Part shown: one piece after another, positions 35,307-44,236 of the stretch
How the letters are laid out: every line of letters starts with the position of its first letter
Position numbering within the stretch: position 1 is the stretch's first letter
Origin: Microbulbifer hainanensis
GTDB lineage: Bacteria; Pseudomonadota; Gammaproteobacteria; Pseudomonadales; Cellvibrionaceae
Assembly: GCF_014904735.1 (NCBI RefSeq)
Contig: NZ_JACZCR010000028.1
Coordinates: 1 to 64,000, forward strand
Direction of reading: 5' to 3'
DNA length: 64,000 bases
Program-made: the position numbers and the translations under genes
The notes under the pieces: generated by a model
The model's database searches: none
The model's input: only the letters and a program-made list of their open reading frames with translations
Told to the model about the DNA's origin: nothing

Positions 35307-35574
35307 CGAAAGACTCCGATTTTGCTGATTATTGTTATTCAAGGTAGCTGCACCGCTTGGGAACGGTAAGTCAAGTAGAGCAAATCCCCGTCTGTGGCGC
35401 AAGCGAGCCCACATCTGCAATTCCTCCACCCTTATAACCATTTGTTACTGAGCTAGCGAAAAATATTGTTATTTATCGCATAAGGCCGCTGGTATGTTAT
35501 GCGCCATCGGAGAATCCGCGGAGCTAATCCCCATTCTCCCTGACCAGCGCAAATGGCAATGGAATCAAGCTGTT

Positions 35575-37236
35575 ATGTATCGATACGACGACCGGGACCG
35601 CACCATTATCGGTGAACGCGTCGCCCAGTTTCGCGGCCAGACCGAGCGGTATCTCGCCGGCGAACTGAGCGAGGAACAATTTCTGCCCCTGCGGTTGCAG
35701 AACGGCCTCTATATCCAGCGCCTGGCGCCAATGCTGCGTATCGCCGTGCCCTACGGCCTGCTCAACAGCACCCAGCTGCGTCGCCTCGCCCGTGTCAGCC
35801 GCGACTACGACAAGGGCTATGCCCACTTCACCACGCGCCAGAACCTGCAGTTCAACTGGCCGGAACTGGAAGACGTGCCGGACATTCTCGCCGAGCTGGC
35901 CGAAGTAGAAATGCACGCCGTTCAGACCAGCGGCAACTGCATTCGCAATACCACATCGGATCCCTACGCCGGCGTGGCCCGGGACGAAATCGCCGACCCG
36001 CGACCCTACTGCGAGCTGATCCGCCAGTGGTCCACCTTCCACCCGGAATTCGCCTTCCTGCCGCGCAAATTCAAGATCGCCGTCAACGGGGCGACCGCGG
36101 ACCGCGCCGCCATCCGCGTGCACGACATCGGCGTGCAGATTGTCGAGCGCGACGGGGAAATCGGCTTCCAGGTCTTTGTCGGTGGCGGTCAGGGCCGCAC
36201 GCCGGTGATCGCCGAGCTGATCCGCGACTTCCTGCCGGAGCGCCACCTGCTCTCCTACCTGGAAGCCATCGTGCGGATCTACAACCAGCTGGGCCGCCGC
36301 GACAACAAATACAAGGCGCGCATCAAGATTCTGGTCAAGGCGATGGGCGCCGAGGAATTCGGCCGCCGCGTGGAGCAGGAGTGGCAGCGGATTAAAGACG
36401 GCGCCGAAGAACTGACGCCAGAGGCTCTCGCCTGGGCCAAGTCCTTCTTTACCGACCACGCCTATCGCAGCATTGACGCGGTCGCCAGCGAAGGCGCCGT
36501 CGAAAAACAGGCGGAGAGCGACAAGGCATTTGCCCGCTGGCTGGAGCGCAACACCTTCGACCACCGCGTGCCCGGCTATCGCGCCGTGCGCCTGTCCACC
36601 AAGCCCACAGGCGTACCGCCGGGCGACGTCACCGACCGACAGCTGGAAGCCATCGCCGACCTGGCGGACGAGTTCAGCTTCGGCGAGGCCCGGGTGACCC
36701 ACGACCAGAATGTCGTGCTGGCCGACGTGGAACAGGAAAAACTGTTCGAATTCTGGCAGGCCGCGCGCAAGCACGGCTTTGCCACGCCGAATATCGGCAC
36801 CCTGACCGATATGATCTGCTGTCCCGGCGGCGACTACTGCTCGCTGGCCAATGCCAAGTCGATCCCGGTCGCCGAGGCGATCCAGCGTCGCTTCGACGAT
36901 ATGGACTACCTCTACGACCTGGGCGACCTGAACCTGAATATCTCCGGCTGCATGAACGCCTGTGGCCACCACCATGTGGGTCATATCGGCATTCTCGGCG
37001 TTGACAAGAAAGGGGAAGAGTTTTACCAGATCCAGCTCGGCGGCAGCTCCTCGGAGAGGGCGAGCCTGGCCAAAGTGCTGGGACCGAGTTTCTCGCGCGC
37101 CGAAGTCCCGGACATCATCGGCAAGATCCTCGACGTCTATGTGAATCAGCGCCAGCCGGAAGAGCTGTTTATCGACACCTACAACCGCATCGGCCTGCAG
37201 CCCTTCAAGGAGAGTGTTTATGCCAAAGCCAGCTGA
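35575..37236 (+). CDS. cysI: Sulfite (nitrite/sulfite) reductase hemoprotein, CysI type
   Basis: This enzyme reduces sulfite to sulfide for cysteine synthesis, using coupled siroheme and a 4Fe-4S cluster. The 553-residue protein shows the duplicated ferredoxin-like halves (PLRLQNGLYIQR, HFTTRQNLQFNW, TSGNCIRNTT) and the cluster ligands in CCPGGDYCSLAN and SGCMNACGHH (C-x5-C...C-x3-C). The ATG at 35575 gives the MYRYDDRD start typical of Pseudomonas CysI (about 552 residues); an in-frame ATG at 35494 is probably untranslated. The DUF934 gene overlaps its end by 17 bases, the same arrangement as in pseudomonads, so the two form an operon. Confidence 0.96.
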   Translation: MYRYDDRDRTIIGERVAQFRGQTERYLAGELSEEQFLPLRLQNGLYIQRLAPMLRIAVPYGLLNSTQLRRLARVSRDYDKGYAHFTTRQNLQFNWPELEDVPDILAELAEVEMHAVQTSGNCIRNTTSDPYAGVARDEIADPRPYCELIRQWSTFHPEFAFLPRKFKIAVNGATADRAAIRVHDIGVQIVERDGEIGFQVFVGGGQGRTPVIAELIRDFLPERHLLSYLEAIVRIYNQLGRRDNKYKARIKILVKAMGAEEFGRRVEQEWQRIKDGAEELTPEALAWAKSFFTDHAYRSIDAVASEGAVEKQAESDKAFARWLERNTFDHRVPGYRAVRLSTKPTGVPPGDVTDRQLEAIADLADEFSFGEARVTHDQNVVLADVEQEKLFEFWQAARKHGFATPNIGTLTDMICCPGGDYCSLANAKSIPVAEAIQRRFDDMDYLYDLGDLNLNISGCMNACGHHHVGHIGILGVDKKGEEFYQIQLGGSSSERASLAKVLGPSFSRAEVPDIIGKILDVYVNQRQPEELFIDTYNRIGLQPFKESVYAKAS

Positions 37237-37771
37237 ACTCGGCCCGCAGCCCGCAAACCCTGAACAGTTAATCGTTGATGGTGCCGTCGCCGACAACGAA
37301 TGGCGGCTTCTGCCCCGGAGTGACGACGACGCCACAATCAGTGCCGATACCCTCGCCACCGGAAAGGTCATCCTGCCCTACAGTCTCTGGAGCGACCTGC
37401 GGGAAGATCTGGCAGGGCGCAAGAACGAAATCGGTGTATGGCTCGACAGTGACGAATCCGCCGACCTGATCGGCGATGCCGCTGCCGAGCTGCCGCTGAT
37501 CGCCGTCCACTTTCCGGCCTTTGCCGATGGGCGCGGATTCACCGCCGGTCGGCTGCTGCGCGAGCGTTACGGATTTACGGGCGAACTGCGCGCCGTCGGC
37601 GCCTATATGCGCGATCAACTGACTTACCTGCACCGCTGTGGATTCAACGCCTTTGCCTATGAGGGCGAACAGCCACTGGCTGGCCTGCTGGATTCCCTCC
37701 AGGATTTCAGCGAGTCCTACCAGGCTGCCGTGGACCAGAAACTGCCTCTGTTCCGGCGCCGCGCCCAGTAG
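37220..37771 (+). CDS. DUF934 family protein, cysI partner
   Basis: The 183-residue protein is recognised as DUF934 by VILPYSLW, NEIGVWLDSDE, FPAFADGRGFTAGRLLRERYGF and the C-terminal FNAFAYEGEQPL region. Members sit almost always directly behind ferredoxin-type sulfite reductase genes and are annotated as 'oxidoreductase probably involved in sulfite reduction', without proven chemistry. The ATG at 37220 lies within the end of cysI, so translation is coupled. No signal peptide. Confidence 0.92.
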   Translation: MPKPAELGPQPANPEQLIVDGAVADNEWRLLPRSDDDATISADTLATGKVILPYSLWSDLREDLAGRKNEIGVWLDSDESADLIGDAAAELPLIAVHFPAFADGRGFTAGRLLRERYGFTGELRAVGAYMRDQLTYLHRCGFNAFAYEGEQPLAGLLDSLQDFSESYQAAVDQKLPLFRRRAQ

Positions 37772-37782
37772 CCACCAAGATC

Positions 37783-37802
37783 GGGGCCGGCCATGCCGGC
37801 CC
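37783..37802 (+). terminator. GC-rich hairpin after the cysI-DUF934 operon
   Basis: GGGCCGGC and GCCGGCCC form a strong stem with a short CAT loop. No T-run follows (TATGCCTCCC), so it may be a weak or factor-assisted terminator or an mRNA-stabilising structure. Confidence 0.45.
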
Positions 37803-37973
37803 TATGCCTCCCCCCCCCGATTCTCCTCCCCAACCTGACGGCAAATACCCGCTATCCGCGCCGCTGGGGCTGGATTTCCACCCGGCAAAACGTCAATATG
37901 CCCGCCGACATTCATCGACCGCGGATTGGCGATTATTTGTGCAATTCGCCGTGAGCTCAGGTAAGCGAGAACA

Positions 37974-39374
37974 ATGCAAGTTGAGTCTGTAGATACCCTT
38001 TTGAAATCCAGTGGCCGCGAAGGCAGTGAGACCCGCGTCCAGGGCTGGATCCGTACCCGCCGCGACTCCAAGGCCGGCCTATCTTTCCTGGCCGTACACG
38101 ACGGTAGCTGTTTCGACCCTATCCAGGTAGTGGTCGAGTCCGGCCTCCACAATTACGAATCCGAAGTGCTGCGCCTGACCACCGGCTGCGCCGTGGATAT
38201 CACCGGCACCATCAAGGCCTCCGAGGGCAAGGGCCAGTCCATCGAACTGCTGGCCAGCGAAGTGCACGTGGTCGGCTGGGTCGAGGATCCGGACACCTAC
38301 CCCATGTCACCCAAGCGCCACACCATGGAGCACCTGCGCGAACACGCCCACCTGCGCCCGCGCACCAATGTAAGCGGAGCCGTCGCCCGCGTGCGCAACT
38401 GCATCGCCCATGCGATCCACCGCTTCTACTACGAGCGCGGTTTCAACTATGTGCACACGCCGATCATCACCGCCTCCGACTGTGAGGGCGCCGGCGAGAT
38501 GTTCCGCGTCAGCACCCTGGACCAGGCCAACCTGCCGCTGACCGACAAGGGAGCCGTGGACTACTCCAAGGACTTCTTCGGCGAGGAGAGCTACCTGACC
38601 GTATCCGGCCAGCTGAACCTGGAGGCCTACTGCCTGGCGCTGTCCAAGGTGTACACCTTCGGCCCGACATTCCGCGCGGAAAACTCCAACACCACCCGCC
38701 ACCTGGCGGAGTTCTGGATGGTGGAACCGGAAATCGCCTTTGCCGACCTGGCGGATATCGCCGACCTGTCCGAAGAAATGCTGAAGTATGTCTTCAAGGC
38801 AGTGCTGGAAGAGCGCGCCGACGATATGGCCTTCTTCGCCCAGCGTATCGACAAAGAAGCCATCTCTCGCCTGGAAAACATCATCGAGAACGACTTCGCC
38901 CGCATCAACTATTCAGAGGCGATCGAAATCCTCGAGAAGTGCAAAGAGAAGTTCGAGTTCCCGGTTTCCTGGGGCATCGACCTGGCCTCCGAGCACGAGC
39001 GCTACCTGGCCGAGCAGCACTTCAAGAAGCCGGTTATCGTCATGAACTACCCGAAGGACATCAAGGCCTTCTACATGCGCATGAACGACGACGGCAAAAC
39101 CGTGGCGGCGATGGACGTACTGGCCCCGGGTATCGGTGAGATCATCGGTGGCGCCCAGCGCGAAGAGCGCCTGGAGAAACTCGACGAGCGCATGGACGAA
39201 ATGGAAATTTCCAAGGAACACCTCGACTGGTACCGCGACCTGCGCCGCTACGGCACAGTCCCGCACGCCGGCTTCGGCCTGGGCTTCGATCGCATCGTTT
39301 CCTATGTCACCGGCATGGGCAATATCCGCGATGTGATTCCCTTCCCGCGTACGCCGAAAAATATTGCCTTCTAA
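37974..39374 (+). CDS. asnS: Asparaginyl-tRNA synthetase
   Basis: AsnRS charges tRNA-Asn. The 466-residue class IIb synthetase has an N-terminal OB-fold anticodon-binding domain (about 17-105; [24 protein letters not shown]) and a catalytic domain with motif 1 ([16 protein letters not shown]), motif 2 ([25 protein letters not shown]) and motif 3 ([15 protein letters not shown]). The asparagine-specific AENSNT in motif 2 separates it from AspRS. Start ATG 37974 matches the usual length. Followed by a strong terminator. Confidence 0.97.
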   Translation: MQVESVDTLLKSSGREGSETRVQGWIRTRRDSKAGLSFLAVHDGSCFDPIQVVVESGLHNYESEVLRLTTGCAVDITGTIKASEGKGQSIELLASEVHVVGWVEDPDTYPMSPKRHTMEHLREHAHLRPRTNVSGAVARVRNCIAHAIHRFYYERGFNYVHTPIITASDCEGAGEMFRVSTLDQANLPLTDKGAVDYSKDFFGEESYLTVSGQLNLEAYCLALSKVYTFGPTFRAENSNTTRHLAEFWMVEPEIAFADLADIADLSEEMLKYVFKAVLEERADDMAFFAQRIDKEAISRLENIIENDFARINYSEAIEILEKCKEKFEFPVSWGIDLASEHERYLAEQHFKKPVIVMNYPKDIKAFYMRMNDDGKTVAAMDVLAPGIGEIIGGAQREERLEKLDERMDEMEISKEHLDWYRDLRRYGTVPHAGFGLGFDRIVSYVTGMGNIRDVIPFPRTPKNIAF

Positions 39375-39381
39375 AAAACGA

Positions 39382-39407
39382 AGCCCCGCATTGCGGGGCT
39401 TTTTTTT
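39382..39407 (+). terminator. Rho-independent terminator of asnS
   Basis: AGCCCCGCA/TGCGGGGCT stem with a very short loop, followed by eight T residues and preceded by an A-rich run. Classic structure immediately after asnS. Confidence 0.95.
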
Positions 39408-39469
39408 GAGGTTTTCTGCTCTGTAATACTCTCGCTCTTCCGGCACAGGGACCATCAGCAATTTCCGGA

Positions 39470-39624
39470 TTCCGCTGCGCTACATCCAGGCTACTCCACA
39501 ACTATTCCCTCGTCATTCCGGCGCAGGCCAGAACCCAGGCACCACAGAGCAGCATCCCCGCCCGCGTAAAAACAACTGGTACGGATATTCCCGTGCTTCC
39601 GCAGCGCTCCATCCGGGCTACTCC
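39470..39624. repeat. Cluster of REP-like dispersed repeats
   Basis: Two 28-base units, at 39470-39497 and 39597-39624, differ at only three positions (both of the form TTCCGC-nGCGCT-nCATCC-nGGCTACTCC). Between them, 39511-39540 reads CGTCATTCCGGCGCAGGCC followed by AGAACCCAGG, another widely dispersed short-repeat pattern. These resemble the imperfect-palindrome intergenic repeats common in proteobacteria. No coding frame is evident here. Confidence 0.65.
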
Positions 39625-39707
39625 GCTAATGAATTAAACCGCCCTTCCTGCGTCACACCGCGCCAGCCATTACACGCCATTACATATAGCGCATATTCGA
39701 CCTTATC

Positions 39708-39723
39708 TGTGAGCCAGATCACA
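39708..39723. promoter_or_regulatory. CRP (cAMP receptor protein) binding site
   Basis: TGTGA-GCCAGA-TCACA is a perfect match to the CRP half-sites, flanked by AT and TT as in the best E. coli sites. It lies upstream of the beta-propeller lipoprotein promoter, centred about 53 bases before the inferred transcription start. An orthologue such as Vfr could bind instead. Confidence 0.85.
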
Positions 39724-39732
39724 TTTCGATCT

Positions 39733-39762
39733 TTGTTAGGTTAAAAACCGGCCTGCTATGAT
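39733..39762 (+). promoter_or_regulatory. Sigma-70 promoter for the beta-propeller lipoprotein gene
   Basis: TTGTTA (39733-39738) and TATGAT (39757-39762) are separated by 18 bases and directly follow the CRP site. The promoter overlaps upstream in-frame start codons, which argues for translation starting at 39833. Confidence 0.65.
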
Positions 39763-39832
39763 GCGGCGGCTTTTTGCAGGCGGCGTATGGACTTCGCGCC
39801 CCTTAAATGGATTTATGTACAAGGATCAACTT

Positions 39833-42289
39833 ATGCCCCCTAGATTCCTCGTCCCCGTATTTCTCACATCCTCTCTACTCGCCGCCTGTGGTGGTGGCGG
39901 CGGTGGCAGTAGTGACGGAGGAAGTAATAGCGGCGGCACCGCCAACCAGCTCCCTTCATTCACCTCCGGTACTTCCGCTACCACAGCGGAAAACAATACC
40001 GATACCGGTTACATCGCAACAGCCTCTGATGCCGACGGCGATACCCTGACTTTCACCCTGTCGGGGGCTGACCAAGCCCTCTTTAAGATTGAAAGTGGTA
40101 ACGGCGCACTCTCCTTTGTATCAGCCCCGGATTTTGAAAAGCCAGCCGATGTAAACGGGGACAATGACTACGAAGTGGAGATCGAAGTTTCCGATGGAAA
40201 GGGCGGCACCGACCAGCGAGCTGTAGTTGTTTCGGTTACCGATCAGACAAAGATCGTCGCCAAGGTCTCCTACCCGACGCCCAACGCCAATCTCGGCGAA
40301 TCTATCAACAAAACCAGCGTTACCGGTATTCTGATCGACGAAGAGGACAATCAGGTACTGGCCAGCGACGTAAGTACCCTGTCCGTCAACGATATCTTCG
40401 CCACCTTCGATGTGAAAGAACCTCATCGATGGCGCACCCAGATTTCTGTCGATCCACGGCTCAGTTCTGAAGAACTCAAGATCGTTTGGGAGGATGCATC
40501 GGGAAATACCGGGCAGATTTTACACCAGATTAATTATCAGCCTTTTCTAGAAGACCCATATGACATCGCGCTGGATAGTGACAATAACCGCGCGCTGGTT
40601 ATAAATAATCAGCTGGCAACACTGGTGGCTGTCGACTTGGATTCTGGCCGACGCACCACCCTCTCCGGCGGCGGTATCGGCGATGGTGCGGCCTTTGACG
40701 ATCCTCAGGCTGTAGCATTGGACATTGGGAATAACCGGGCGCTGATTGTTGACGCTGGTCTGGACGCTCTGGTAGCAGTGAATCTCGCCAGCGGTGATCG
40801 CACCATTCTATCCGACGACAGCACCGGTGCCGGCACGACATTCAGTGTCCCCAACGACCTTGTGCTGGACAGCGCCAATAACCGGGCGCTGGTTATCGAC
40901 TCTGGATTGGACGCTCTCATGGTAGTCAACCTCGCCAGCGGTGACCGCACCGCTCTATCCAGCGATAGCACTGGCGCCGGCACAGCATTCATTGCCCCCA
41001 ATGACCTTGCTCTCGACAGCACTAACAATCGAGTGCTAGTTATCGATACCGACCTCGATGCCCTGGTGGCGGTGGACCTAAATACCGGCGACCGTACTAT
41101 CCTCTCTGACGACAGCACCGGCAGCGGTTCCGGCTTTGATTCCCCCTGGGGTCTGGCACTAGACGGCGCCAATAACCGAGTCCTTGTCCCCGAGTACTAT
41201 TACGGCAACGGCAGATTAACCGCTGTCGATCTTGCCACCGGCGACCGAGCCATTCTCTCCGACAATGGGACCGGTACCGGTGCGGCGCTTACAAGACCCG
41301 TCGCCATAGCATTGGATGCCGCCAACAGCCGCGCGCTGGTTACCGATATCGATAGTGGGCTACTCCTATCGATCAATCTAGATACCGGCAACCGTATTGC
41401 TCTCCCTGACGGCAGCGCAGGCAACGGCGCGGCTTTTGAATCCCCGCTCGGGGTTGCTATCGACAGCAGCAATAACCGCGCCCTGGTCACCGGTCAAAAG
41501 ATCGATGGGGTCGTGACTGTCGATCTCGGCAGCGGTGACCGCAGCCTCTTTTCCGCTGCCAACACTGGATCGACCCCTACGGCCATCAGCAATGTCGCGG
41601 TAGACAGTGATAGAAATCGCGTACTGGCTCTCGAGCCCGATTCGAAGGCGCTTCTGATAATAGATTTCGCAACCGGCGACCGCACGATTCTTTCAGATGA
41701 AAACACCGGTACCGGGCCAAGATTCAATCTCCCTCTCTTTCTTGCTCTTGACAACGACAACAATCGTGCGCTGGTAACTGATGCCCAGTTGGGCGCACTG
41801 GTCTCGGTAGATCTCGCCACCGGTAACCGTACAATCCTCTCTGACAGTAGTAGCGGCTCCGGTGAGGCTTTTAGCACCCCGCTTGGCCTTGCCTTGGACA
41901 GCGCCAACAACCGGGTACTGGTTGCCGATAATGAGCTTGACGCACTGATAGCGGTGGATCTCGATACCGGCGACCGCACCATTCTCTCGGGCAAAAGTTC
42001 CGGTAGCGGCTCGGCTTTGATCGCCCCCGTCGACGTTGCCCTGGACACCACCAATAACCGGGCGCTGGTCTCTGACAAAGAGCTGCGCGCTCTGGTGGCA
42101 GTGGATCTGGACAGCGGCAACCGTACCATTCTCTCCGGCAAAGGCACTAGCACCGGCCCAGACTTCGGAATTCCCTGGGGCTTTGCGCTGGACAACGCTA
42201 ACAACCGGGTATTGGTCGCCGACGCCGAGCTGAGCGCACTTGTCATCGTTGAACTGCAAACGGGAGAGCGGGCAATCAGCTCCCGATAA
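39833..42289 (+). CDS. Large lipoprotein: cadherin-like domain plus 12-repeat beta-propeller
   Basis: The 818-residue product begins with a lipoprotein signal (VFLTSSLLAAC, Cys19) and a poly-Gly/Ser linker. A cadherin/dystroglycan-like domain (about 42-140) carries DADGDTL, a calcium-type loop. From about residue 243 to the end there are 12 tandem repeats of about 48 residues, consensus ALDsaNNRaLVtDxxLdALVaVDLxtGdRTILS...GtGxxFxxP, like NHL/YVTN propeller blades. Twelve blades could form two six-bladed propellers. The ATG at 39833 is preferred (AAGGA upstream, clean signal), since a longer frame from 39758 overlaps the promoter. Likely surface-anchored binding protein under CRP control; ligand unknown. 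Confidence 0.8.
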   Translation: MPPRFLVPVFLTSSLLAACGGGGGGSSDGGSNSGGTANQLPSFTSGTSATTAENNTDTGYIATASDADGDTLTFTLSGADQALFKIESGNGALSFVSAPDFEKPADVNGDNDYEVEIEVSDGKGGTDQRAVVVSVTDQTKIVAKVSYPTPNANLGESINKTSVTGILIDEEDNQVLASDVSTLSVNDIFATFDVKEPHRWRTQISVDPRLSSEELKIVWEDASGNTGQILHQINYQPFLEDPYDIALDSDNNRALVINNQLATLVAVDLDSGRRTTLSGGGIGDGAAFDDPQAVALDIGNNRALIVDAGLDALVAVNLASGDRTILSDDSTGAGTTFSVPNDLVLDSANNRALVIDSGLDALMVVNLASGDRTALSSDSTGAGTAFIAPNDLALDSTNNRVLVIDTDLDALVAVDLNTGDRTILSDDSTGSGSGFDSPWGLALDGANNRVLVPEYYYGNGRLTAVDLATGDRAILSDNGTGTGAALTRPVAIALDAANSRALVTDIDSGLLLSINLDTGNRIALPDGSAGNGAAFESPLGVAIDSSNNRALVTGQKIDGVVTVDLGSGDRSLFSAANTGSTPTAISNVAVDSDRNRVLALEPDSKALLIIDFATGDRTILSDENTGTGPRFNLPLFLALDNDNNRALVTDAQLGALVSVDLATGNRTILSDSSSGSGEAFSTPLGLALDSANNRVLVADNELDALIAVDLDTGDRTILSGKSSGSGSALIAPVDVALDTTNNRALVSDKELRALVAVDLDSGNRTILSGKGTSTGPDFGIPWGFALDNANNRVLVADAELSALVIVELQTGERAISSR

Positions 42290-42342
42290 TCTCCGAGTCT
42301 GTGCGAGCACCCTGCCCGCGCATATCAAAATGAACGTCCTAT

Positions 42343-42371
42343 AAAAATGCCCCGCAACGCGGGGCATTTTT
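42343..42371. terminator. Terminator between beta-propeller lipoprotein and CoA-transferase genes
   Basis: AAAAATGCCCCGC pairs with GCGGGGCATTTTT around a short AA loop. Symmetrical A/T runs suit both convergent transcripts. Confidence 0.93.
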
Positions 42372-42433
42372 ATAGCTGACTATGGGCCCAATCAATCAAA
42401 TAAGTGCCCGAATCCTCGCAAAGAGTTTTCGGA

Positions 42434-42463
42434 TGAAAGTGAAAGTGAAAGTGAAAGTGAAAG
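42434..42463. repeat. Hexanucleotide tandem repeat (TGAAAG x5)
   Basis: Five exact TGAAAG copies lie between the terminator at 42343-42371 and the 3' end of the CoA-transferase gene. Noncoding by position. Such runs are prone to length change by slippage. Confidence 0.9.
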
Positions 42464-42492
42464 TAGCAGAATCCAGGGGCAGCTCTTTTTCA

Positions 42493-43716
42493 TCAAACAA
42501 TGCCGCCTTGCTTGAGTGCGGCGATATCGTCCGGGCTTTTGTGCAGCAGCTCGCGCAGAACCTCTTCGGTGTGTTCACCCAGCACCGGCGGCCCCTGTTC
42601 GTACTCCAGCGCTGATTCAGAAAACAGCACCGGGTTGCGCACGGTTTTGACAGTACCGGCCTGCGGGTGGGGCTGCTCCAGTACCATGCCCCGGGCCTGG
42701 ACCTGCGGATCGGCGAAGACCTGGTCGAGCGTATTGATCGGGCCGCAGGGCACATGGGCATCGCTCAGCTTTTCCAGCCACCAGGCCGAGTCGTGCCGGC
42801 GCGTGGCCTCTTCGACCAGCGGCACCAGCTGGTCCCGCGCCAGTACGCGGGCCGAATTGGTCGCATATGCCGACTGTTCGGCAATACCGTCGAGACCGGC
42901 AATGTGGCAGAAGCGCTTGAACTGTTCGTCGTTACCCACTGCCAGCATGAAGTAACCGTCTCTCGAGGGTACCGCCTGGTAGGGGACGATATTCGGGTGG
43001 CCGGTACCCTGGCGCTGGGGGCTCTTGCCGGACTGAAGGTAGTTCTGGGCCTGGTTGGCGAGCCAGGCCACCTGGGTATCCAGCAGCGCCAGGTCGATAT
43101 GTTGCCCCTTGCCGGTTTCATTGCGGTAAACCACTGCAGCCAGCACCGCGGAGACCGCGTACATGCCGGTCATCAGGTCCGCCACCGCCACACCCACTTT
43201 CTGCGGCCCTGCGCCCGGCTGTCCTTCAGGCACTCCGGTGATACTCATCAGGCCGCCCATGCCCTGGATCATCGCATCGTAGCCCGCCCGCCTGGCGTAG
43301 GGACCCGTCTGGCCGAAACCGGTGATGGAGCAGTAAATGATGCCGGGATTGATCGCCTTGAGGGATTCATAGTCGAGGGCATATTTTTTAAGGCCGCCGA
43401 CCTTGTAGTTCTCCAGCACGATATCGCACTGGGTCGCCAGCTTGTGAATCAGCGCCTGGCCCTCGGGCCGGGTAATATCGATCGTGATGGATTTTTTGCC
43501 GCGATTGGCGCTGAGATAATAGGCGGCATCCGCCGTGTCAGCCCCCTGCTGGTCTTTCAGGTAGGGAGGGCCCCAGTGGCGCGTATCGTCTCCGCGCTCG
43601 GGCCGCTCGACCTTGATCACCTCGGCGCCAAAGTCGGCAAATACCTGACTCGCCCAGGGACCGGCGAGAATTCGGCTTAGATCGAGAACCTTCAGATGGG
43701 ATAGCGGACCTGCCAT
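42493..43716 (-). CDS. CaiB/BaiF family CoA-transferase, probably glutarate-type
   Basis: A class III CoA-transferase of 407 residues. The N-terminus LKVLDLSRILAGPWASQVFADFGAEVIKVE is the family hallmark; LSANRGKKSITIDITRPEG and CDIVLENYKVG follow, with the catalytic Asp expected in the GYDAMIQGMGGLMSITG region. The sequence style matches the Pseudomonas protein encoded next to gcdH (glutarate CoA-transferase). A glutaryl-CoA dehydrogenase gene is present in this window, 13 kb away, which supports but does not prove a glutarate/lysine-degradation role. It could also use other dicarboxylates. Convergent with the propeller lipoprotein. Confidence 0.88.
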   Translation of the reverse strand: MAGPLSHLKVLDLSRILAGPWASQVFADFGAEVIKVERPERGDDTRHWGPPYLKDQQGADTADAAYYLSANRGKKSITIDITRPEGQALIHKLATQCDIVLENYKVGGLKKYALDYESLKAINPGIIYCSITGFGQTGPYARRAGYDAMIQGMGGLMSITGVPEGQPGAGPQKVGVAVADLMTGMYAVSAVLAAVVYRNETGKGQHIDLALLDTQVAWLANQAQNYLQSGKSPQRQGTGHPNIVPYQAVPSRDGYFMLAVGNDEQFKRFCHIAGLDGIAEQSAYATNSARVLARDQLVPLVEEATRRHDSAWWLEKLSDAHVPCGPINTLDQVFADPQVQARGMVLEQPHPQAGTVKTVRNPVLFSESALEYEQGPPVLGEHTEEVLRELLHKSPDDIAALKQGGIV

Positions 43717-43841
43717 AACTTCCTCAGCTGTTATCCGGAAAATTTTTGCCGCAGCCTACCAGATTCACACACGCCGCGCCGCACTTGGAGCCCCACGGCT
43801 TTCGCCATAGAATGTCCGCAAACAATAACAAGGATCCCAGC

Positions 43842-44216
43842 ATGTCAGCGACGTCCACCGAGCGCGCGAGTGAAAACACCGGAGCCACCGTGAGCAATAA
43901 ACAAAAGGGAACTGAAAAGCGATTTCACTCCTTCAGCGAGTTTTATCCCTTTTACCTCGAAGAGCACAGCAACCTGACCTGTCGCCGGTTGCACTTTGTC
44001 GGCACCACACTGGTGATCGCCTTTATCATCACCGCCCTGATCAGCGGCAACGCTCTCTGGTTCGCGGCGGTACCGTTTGCCGGTTATGGGTTCGCCTGGG
44101 TAGGCCACTTTTTTTTCGAGCACAATAGACCCGCCACCTTCAAAAACCCCATATACAGCCTCTGGGGTGACTTCGTGATGTTCAAGGATATGTTGCTCGG
44201 CCGCATCAATCGCTGA
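43842..44216 (+). CDS. DUF962/Mpo1-like membrane protein
   Basis: A 124-residue protein with a polar N-terminus and the DUF962 pattern: KRFHSFSEFYPFYLEEHSNLTCRRLHFVGT, two transmembrane segments (about 65-90 and a second near GYGFAWVGHFFFEH), and NRPATFKNPIYSLWGDFVMFKDM. Yeast Mpo1 of this family is a dioxygenase for 2-hydroxy fatty acids; the conserved His residues for Fe(II) binding (EEH, RRLHF, GHFFFEHN) are present. The ATG at 43842 follows AAGGATCC; the first 20-25 residues are poorly conserved, so a start further in is possible. It is convergent with tyrR, 20 bases from its end. Confidence 0.82.
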   Translation: MSATSTERASENTGATVSNKQKGTEKRFHSFSEFYPFYLEEHSNLTCRRLHFVGTTLVIAFIITALISGNALWFAAVPFAGYGFAWVGHFFFEHNRPATFKNPIYSLWGDFVMFKDMLLGRINR

Positions 44217-44236
44217 CACTGGCATACCCGCGCCGC

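Noticed and set aside
35524..37371. Long minus-strand open frame (615 codons) opposite cysI
   Set aside because: Antisense to a complete cysI/DUF934 operon, without recognisable motifs or start context; GC-driven shadow.
40558..42250. Regular ~147-base periodicity resembling a repeat array
   Set aside because: It is the coding periodicity of the beta-propeller repeats, with diverged units and no spacer/identical-repeat structure of CRISPR.
42396..42761. Minus-strand frame running through the TGAAAG repeat, encoding Thr-Phe repeats
   Set aside because: Out of frame with the complete CoA-transferase gene; the Thr-Phe run is just the translated microsatellite.
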